DNA of 64,000 nucleotides from Sphingopyxis sp. (GTDB lineage: Bacteria > Pseudomonadota > Alphaproteobacteria > Sphingomonadales > Sphingomonadaceae), in assembly GCA_030145715.1 (NCBI GenBank), contig JAIXHQ010000002.1, forward strand, positions 124,001 through 188,000, read 5' to 3'. Below the pieces are notes generated by a model that saw only the letters and a list, made by a program, of their open reading frames with translations, did not search any database and was not told the DNA's origin. The position numbers were made by a program, and so were the translations under genes. Below are positions 58,887-64,000 of the stretch, piece after piece; within the stretch, counting starts at the first letter, position 1, and the number at the start of each line of letters is the position of its first letter.

Positions 58887-60106
58887 GCAGGACCGAACAG
58901 GATAAAGCGACGATCGCCGAAGAGGATGACGGCATCCGGCTCGACCGCTGGTTCAAGCGCCATCGCGAAGGGACGCCCCATGCGCTGCTGGCGCGCTGGG
59001 CGCGTTCGGGGCAGTTGACGCTGGACGGGAAAAGGGCCGATGTTTCGGACCGGATCGCCGCCGGACAGACATTGGTGATGCCGACCCCGCCGGTCGAAAC
59101 CGTGGCGCGCCCGGCGCGCAAGGGCCGCCCGCTGACCGACGCCGACGTCGAACTCGCCACCGGCATGATGATCCACCGCGATGCGAGCGCGATCGTCCTC
59201 AACAAGCTGCCCGGCCTTGCGACACAGGGCGGGACAAAGACCGAACAGCATGTCGACGGCCTGCTCGACGCGCTGAAATTCGACGGGCCGGTGCGACCGA
59301 AACTTGTCCACCGGCTCGACAAGGATACGTCCGGCGCGCTGCTGATCGCGCGGACTCCCAAGGCGGCGGCCTATTTCGCCAAGAGTTTTTCGAACCGCAG
59401 CGCGCGCAAGACCTATTGGGCGCTGATCGTCGGCGTTCCCGATATTCAACAAGGCGAAATCGACCTGCCGCTGGCCAAGCAGCCGGGATCGGGCGGCGAA
59501 AAGATGCATGTTCATGACGACGGCCTCGCGTCGAAAACCCGCTATCGCGTCATCGAACGCGCGGGCAACAGCGCGGCATGGGTGGAATTGCAGCCGCTGA
59601 CGGGGCGGACGCACCAGCTTCGCGTGCATATGGCCGCGATCGGCCATCCGATCGTCGGCGACGGGAAATATGGCGGCAAAGGCGCCTTCCTGACCGGAAC
59701 GATCAGCCGCAAGATGCATCTGCACAGCCGACGCCTGCGCATCGATCATCCCGACGGCGGCGCCATCGACATCAGCGCGGACGTGCCCGAACATTTTGCC
59801 GCCAGCCTTGACGCGCTGGGTTTCGACCTGTTGCTGGGCGACGTCGGCGTCGACGATGTCGCAAAGGGACCGCCACCGAAAGCCGCGGCAAAAGCGGCGG
59901 CAAAGGCGCACAGCAAACAGATCCGCAAGGCACGGCGCGGCGAACGGCGCGGCCGGACAGCCGACAGCAAGCCGACCGATTTCGTCGGCAAGCCAAAGCC
60001 AAAGCCCAAGGCAAAGGCCGGATCGGGCAAAGCCGCCCCCGCCAAACCGGCGGGCCGCAAGCCGGGCGCGCAGAAACGTTCGGCGCCGCCGCCAAAGGCA
60101 CGCTGA
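58883..60106 (+). CDS. RluA family pseudouridine synthase with basic C-terminal tail
   Basis: VHRLDKDTSGALLIARTPKAAAYFAKSF catalytic motif; S4-like N-terminus; Lys/Ala/Pro-rich tail. Confidence 0.95.
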   Translation: MSRTEQDKATIAEEDDGIRLDRWFKRHREGTPHALLARWARSGQLTLDGKRADVSDRIAAGQTLVMPTPPVETVARPARKGRPLTDADVELATGMMIHRDASAIVLNKLPGLATQGGTKTEQHVDGLLDALKFDGPVRPKLVHRLDKDTSGALLIARTPKAAAYFAKSFSNRSARKTYWALIVGVPDIQQGEIDLPLAKQPGSGGEKMHVHDDGLASKTRYRVIERAGNSAAWVELQPLTGRTHQLRVHMAAIGHPIVGDGKYGGKGAFLTGTISRKMHLHSRRLRIDHPDGGAIDISADVPEHFAASLDALGFDLLLGDVGVDDVAKGPPPKAAAKAAAKAHSKQIRKARRGERRGRTADSKPTDFVGKPKPKPKAKAGSGKAAPAKPAGRKPGAQKRSAPPPKAR

Positions 60107-60726
60107 TGCATCCCAATTCCGCTTTCCGTCCGCGACAGGACGATCTTGCCGAACTGTTGGTGCGCGAAATCGGCTTTGCCGCGATCTTCGCGGCCACCCC
60201 CGACGGCCCGCGCGTCGCCCACGCGCCGGTGGTGCTGGCGGAGGACCGGACGACGCTGCAATTCCACCTGGCGCGCGGCAATGCGCTGACCCGGCATCTC
60301 GACGGCGCAGCCGCACTGGCGGTGGTGCAGGGTCCCGACGCCTATGTCAGCGCAAGCTGGTACGCCGACGCCAACCAGGTGCCGACATGGAATTATGTCG
60401 CGATCGAAATGGAAGGCGTGGCGCGCAAGCTGGACGACGCCGCGCTGGTGCGACAGCTCGACGCGCTGAGCGAAGCGCATGAGGCGCGCGTCGGCGCCAA
60501 TCCGCCATGGACGCGGGACAAGATGAACCCCGCGCTATTCAGCAGGATGACGGGCACCATCACCGGATTCGAGATGCGGATCGCCGCGTGGCGGCCCACG
60601 ATCAAGCTGTCGCAGAACAAGTCCGCCGACGAACGCGCGCGGGTCGTCGCGGGGGTTGAGGCGGCGGGCCATGGCGCGCTGGCGCAGTTGATGCGCCACC
60701 TTGGCGGCGATAGGGAGGGCGCATGA
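60106..60726 (+). CDS. FMN-binding negative transcriptional regulator, PaiB family
   Basis: MHPNSAFRPRQDDLAELLVREIGFAAIFAA...SASWYADANQVPTWNYVAIEMEG. Confidence 0.9.
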   Translation: MHPNSAFRPRQDDLAELLVREIGFAAIFAATPDGPRVAHAPVVLAEDRTTLQFHLARGNALTRHLDGAAALAVVQGPDAYVSASWYADANQVPTWNYVAIEMEGVARKLDDAALVRQLDALSEAHEARVGANPPWTRDKMNPALFSRMTGTITGFEMRIAAWRPTIKLSQNKSADERARVVAGVEAAGHGALAQLMRHLGGDREGA

Positions 60727-60959
60727 CCCGCCCCGACGACGCGCTCGCCCGAAAACGCTTTTTCGCCATCGCCGCCATGCGCGTCGTCGGGGCGATTTTC
60801 GTGCTCGCCGGTTTCGTGCTGATCCGTGGTGGATGGGTGCTGGCGGGCCAGCCGGCCGACCGCTGGATCGGAACCGCCGTCGTGCTGGTCGGCGCCTTTG
60901 ACTTCGCGGTCATGCCGCTGCTCCTCGCGCGCCGCTGGCGTTCGCCCAAGCCGCGGTGA
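60723..60959 (+). CDS. Small hypothetical membrane protein
   Basis: 78 aa, two TM segments, 4-bp overlaps with both neighbours. Confidence 0.7.
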   Translation: MTRPDDALARKRFFAIAAMRVVGAIFVLAGFVLIRGGWVLAGQPADRWIGTAVVLVGAFDFAVMPLLLARRWRSPKPR

Positions 60960-61645
60960 AGCGTTTTTGGAAAGAGGCCGCCGTCGTCGCCGACGGCGAC
61001 GGTTGGGGCATCGCGCTCGACGGGCGCCCCGTCCGCACGCCGCAGCGCGCGCCGCTGACCGCGCCCAGCCCCGCCCTTGCCCAGGCGATCGCCGCCGAAT
61101 GGAATGATGTCGCCGGGACCATCGACCCAGCCGCCATGCCGATGACGGGGCTGACCAACGCGGCGATCGACATCGCCATGCCCGACCTGCCCGCCTTTGC
61201 CGCGCCGGTCGCGGCTTATGCGCAAAGCGACCTTTTCTGTTACCGCGACGCGCGCGATGCCGCGTTGCAGGCCGAACAGGCGGCGGCGTGGAACCCCCTG
61301 CTCACTTGGGCCGAGGGGCGATACGGCATCGAATTTGTGCTGACCCAGGGCGTCCTGCCGATCGATCAGCCCGCCGCGACGATCGCCGCATTGCAGGACG
61401 CGGTCCTTGCGCGCGACGCATGGCGCATCACCGCGCTGACCCCGCTGGTGACGATCGGCGGATCGCTTGTCGCGGGACTGGCGCTGCTGGAAAATGCTTT
61501 CGACGCCGCCGCCCTGTGGGACGCGGTCAGCCTTGACGAACTTTATCAGGAGCGCCGATGGGGCGCCGACAGCGAAGCGCAAAAGGCGCGCGCCGGGCAC
61601 CAGCGCGACTGGGACAATGCCGCGCGCTTTCTGACGCTGCTGTAA
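60956..61645 (+). CDS. ATP12 family chaperone protein
   Basis: KRFWKEAAVVADGDGWGIALDGRPVRTPQRAPLTAPSPALAQAIAAEWNDV. Confidence 0.94.
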   Translation: MKRFWKEAAVVADGDGWGIALDGRPVRTPQRAPLTAPSPALAQAIAAEWNDVAGTIDPAAMPMTGLTNAAIDIAMPDLPAFAAPVAAYAQSDLFCYRDARDAALQAEQAAAWNPLLTWAEGRYGIEFVLTQGVLPIDQPAATIAALQDAVLARDAWRITALTPLVTIGGSLVAGLALLENAFDAAALWDAVSLDELYQERRWGADSEAQKARAGHQRDWDNAARFLTLL

Positions 61646-61682
61646 CGTCGGGCGCCGCGCGGGACGCCCACGCCGTCCTCAT

Positions 61683-62486
61683 TCAATCGGCAAAATCGGG
61701 CTTGCGTTTCTGCATCCCCGCCATCACCGCCTCGATCTGGTTCGGGCTGCGCATGACCTTTACCTGCTCGTCGCTTTCCGCCTGAAGGATTGCGGCGTCA
61801 CTCGCGTCGGCCAGCATGTTGCACAGCCTTTTGGCGCCGCGGATCGCATGGGGATTCTTGTCGGCGATGACCGCCGCAAGCTCCATCGCCTTGGCCAGCG
61901 GGTCGTCCGACACATGCGTCGCGAACCCCAGCAGCTTTGCCTCCGACCCATTGAATTCGCGATTGGTATAGATCATCTCGCGCAGCACATCGTCGGCGAC
62001 CTGCGTCCGCCACAGCGCCATGCCGGCGACGTCGGGAACCAGGCCCCAGCGCATTTCCATGATCGCGATGCGCGTGTCGGGGTGAACGATGCGGATGTCG
62101 GCGGCGGCCATGATCTGGCTTCCCGCGCCGAACGCGACGCCATGAACGGCGGCGATCACCGGCACCGGCAGCTCGCGCCAGCCCCATGCCGCATATTGGG
62201 CGTTGTTGGCGATGCCGCGCGTCCGGTCGGCCAATGTGCCCCCCGCGCTGCTCGTGCCCGGCGCGCGATCATTGCTGAGGCTCGACAGGTCCAGCCCGGC
62301 GCAAAAGGCGCGCCCTTCGCCCGACAGCACCACCACGCGCAGCCCCGCCGCCGCCTTTAACTGATCGATTGCCGCGACCAGCGCATCCCACATCGCGGGG
62401 TCGAGCGCGTTCATCTTGTCGGCGCGGATCAGCCGGACGTCGGCGATGCCGCCATCCAGCATGGTGATCGAAATACGGTCTTTCAC
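61683..62486 (-). CDS. Crotonase/enoyl-CoA hydratase family protein
   Basis: DKMNALDPAMWDAL...VVLSGEGRAFCAGLDL...GVAFGAGSQIMAAADIRI. Confidence 0.94.
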   Translation of the reverse strand: MKDRISITMLDGGIADVRLIRADKMNALDPAMWDALVAAIDQLKAAAGLRVVVLSGEGRAFCAGLDLSSLSNDRAPGTSSAGGTLADRTRGIANNAQYAAWGWRELPVPVIAAVHGVAFGAGSQIMAAADIRIVHPDTRIAIMEMRWGLVPDVAGMALWRTQVADDVLREMIYTNREFNGSEAKLLGFATHVSDDPLAKAMELAAVIADKNPHAIRGAKRLCNMLADASDAAILQAESDEQVKVMRSPNQIEAVMAGMQKRKPDFAD

Positions 62487-62499
62487 GGGAGAATCCTTT

Positions 62500-63108
62500 T
62501 CAGCGTGTCAATGCGGCCTCAACCAGCACAAGCTGGTCGTTGCCGAAATACATATCGTCCCTGTCGACGAAGATCGTCGGCGAGCCATAGCCGCCGCGCG
62601 CGATGAGTTCATCGGTATTCGCCCGCAATCGCGCCTTCACCGCGTCGCTGCCCGCCGCCGCCGCCAGCGCCGCGCCGTCCAGCCCCTCGGCATCGGCGAC
62701 CGCCATCAGCACGGCGGGATCGTCCAGATTTTCCTGCCGGTCGAAATAGCTGGCAAAGGCGCCGCGCGCAAAGCGGAGCAGCGCCGCCTGGTCATCCTCT
62801 AGCGCACAGCAGAACCGCATCGCGGCGATGCTTTTCGCCGGATGCCATGGCGACGGGAAATGCATCGGCACGCCCGCCAGCCGCGCCCAGTCCTTCAGCA
62901 CTTTCCAGCCATGCGACAGCCGCCGGTTGTCCACCTGTTCGCGCGCGGCATAAACGGCGGGATTGACCGCGTTGAACACCCCGCCGACCAGTATCGGCCG
63001 ATACACCGCCGCCGCACCCGCCCGGTCGAGTACGCCGGGCAGATTGTGAAAGGCAAGGCAGGTCCACGGGCTGGACAGGTCAAAGAAAAATTCGACGCGG
63101 GCGGTCAT
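62500..63108 (-). CDS. 2-hydroxychromene-2-carboxylate isomerase (DsbA family)
   Basis: VEFFFDLSSPWTCLAFHNLPGVLDRAGAAAVYRPILVGGVFNAVN; GGYGSPTIFVDRDDMYFGNDQL. Confidence 0.88.
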   Translation of the reverse strand: MTARVEFFFDLSSPWTCLAFHNLPGVLDRAGAAAVYRPILVGGVFNAVNPAVYAAREQVDNRRLSHGWKVLKDWARLAGVPMHFPSPWHPAKSIAAMRFCCALEDDQAALLRFARGAFASYFDRQENLDDPAVLMAVADAEGLDGAALAAAAGSDAVKARLRANTDELIARGGYGSPTIFVDRDDMYFGNDQLVLVEAALTR

Positions 63109-63112
63109 CGGT

Positions 63113-64000
63113 TCAGGCCCCCGTCCCCACCTTGGTCGCCGCCTTCGCGTCCGCCTTTTCCCAATATTGGTCGCGCAGCAGGCGCTTGTACAATTTGCCC
63201 GTATCATGACGGGGCAGCGCCTCCAGAAAGTCGATGCGCCGCGGAATCTTTACTCCCGACAATTTCTCGCGCGCATAGGCGATCAATTCGTCGCGAAAGG
63301 CCGGGGTCGCGTCGGCCATGTCGGCGGGCTGGATCACCGCGATCACCTCTTCGCCCATTTCGTCGTGCGGGCCGCCAACCACCGCGACGTCGGCGACCTT
63401 TGGGTGGGTGATGAGGTGGTTTTCGATTTCCTGCGGATAGATGTTCACGCCGCCGGAGATAATCATGAAGCTCTTGCGGTCGGTCAGGTACAGAAAGCCT
63501 TCTTCATCGAGCTTGCCCACATCGCCCAGCGTCGACCAGCCCTTCGAATTGCGGCTGGACGCCGTTTTTTCGCTGTCGCCATGATATTCAAAGATATTTT
63601 CGCTTTCGAAAAAGACCGCGCCTTCCGCGTTCGGGCCGAGTTCGCTTTCGCCGTCCTCGCCCATGATATGCACCGTCCCCAGGATCGGGCGGCCCACCGA
63701 ACCCTTGTGCGTCAACCAGTCGGGGCTGGAAATGAAGGTCATGCCATTCCCCTCTGACCCCGCATAATATTCGAACAAGACCGGGCCCCACCAATCGATC
63801 ATCGCCTGTTTGACCGGCACCGGGCACGGCGCCGCGGCGTGGATCGCGACCTTCAGCGATGAGGTGTCATAGCGGGTGCGAACCGCATCGGGCAATTTCA
63901 GCATCCGCACGAAATGGGTCGGCACCCATTGGCTGGCGTTCACGCGGTATCGCTCGATATGCGCCAGCGCGGCTTCGGGATCGAATTTCTTCATCAGGAC
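63113..64000 (-). CDS. Acyl-CoA synthetase (AMP-forming), C-terminal part, truncated by window end
   Basis: FEYYAGSEGNGMTFI...GWSTLGDVGKLDEEGFLYLTDRKSFMIISGGVNIYPQEIEN. Confidence 0.95.
   Translation of the reverse strand, partial: VLMKKFDPEAALAHIERYRVNASQWVPTHFVRMLKLPDAVRTRYDTSSLKVAIHAAAPCPVPVKQAMIDWWGPVLFEYYAGSEGNGMTFISSPDWLTHKGSVGRPILGTVHIMGEDGESELGPNAEGAVFFESENIFEYHGDSEKTASSRNSKGWSTLGDVGKLDEEGFLYLTDRKSFMIISGGVNIYPQEIENHLITHPKVADVAVVGGPHDEMGEEVIAVIQPADMADATPAFRDELIAYAREKLSGVKIPRRIDFLEALPRHDTGKLYKRLLRDQYWEKADAKAATKVGTGA

Overview
High-GC alphaproteobacterial chromosome segment, probably a sphingomonad (Sphingopyxis/Sphingomonas-like; inferred from gene content). Main blocks: (1) 0.4-13.6 kb, minus strand: glycosyltransferase, TonB-dependent receptor with STN domain, RND efflux operon, FecI-like ECF sigma factor, FecR anti-sigma factor, and a MipA/OmpV outer-membrane protein. 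Three near-identical promoter-like sites (TGAGGA-N14-GGCATCTCA, identical spacing) precede three units here and look like a small ECF regulon. (2) 13.9-23.3 kb: tRNA-Arg, YhhQ-type transporter, purQ/purS, bfd/bfr iron cluster, PHB depolymerase, ABC exporter, ExbD/TolR, OmpA-family protein with a long polyproline linker. (3) 23.4-37.9 kb, minus strand: a nearly complete gene transfer agent (GTA) structural cluster homologous in order to RcGTA. It has a possible TIM-barrel domain fused to the DUF2460 protein, a shortened gp15, no obvious gp7, an inserted opposite-strand small secreted protein, and a REP-like pair inside the operon. (4) 38-64 kb: TonB receptor with phytase-like esterase, peptidases, GST, CHASE histidine kinase, LacI regulator, GGDEF protein, a three-gene two-component operon in which the last response regulator seems to start at CTG, acnA, tRNA-Val, the crcB-rluA-paiB-like-ATP12 overlapping operon, and acyl-CoA metabolism genes. 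Family names come from recognising motifs in the supplied translations. No database search was run.
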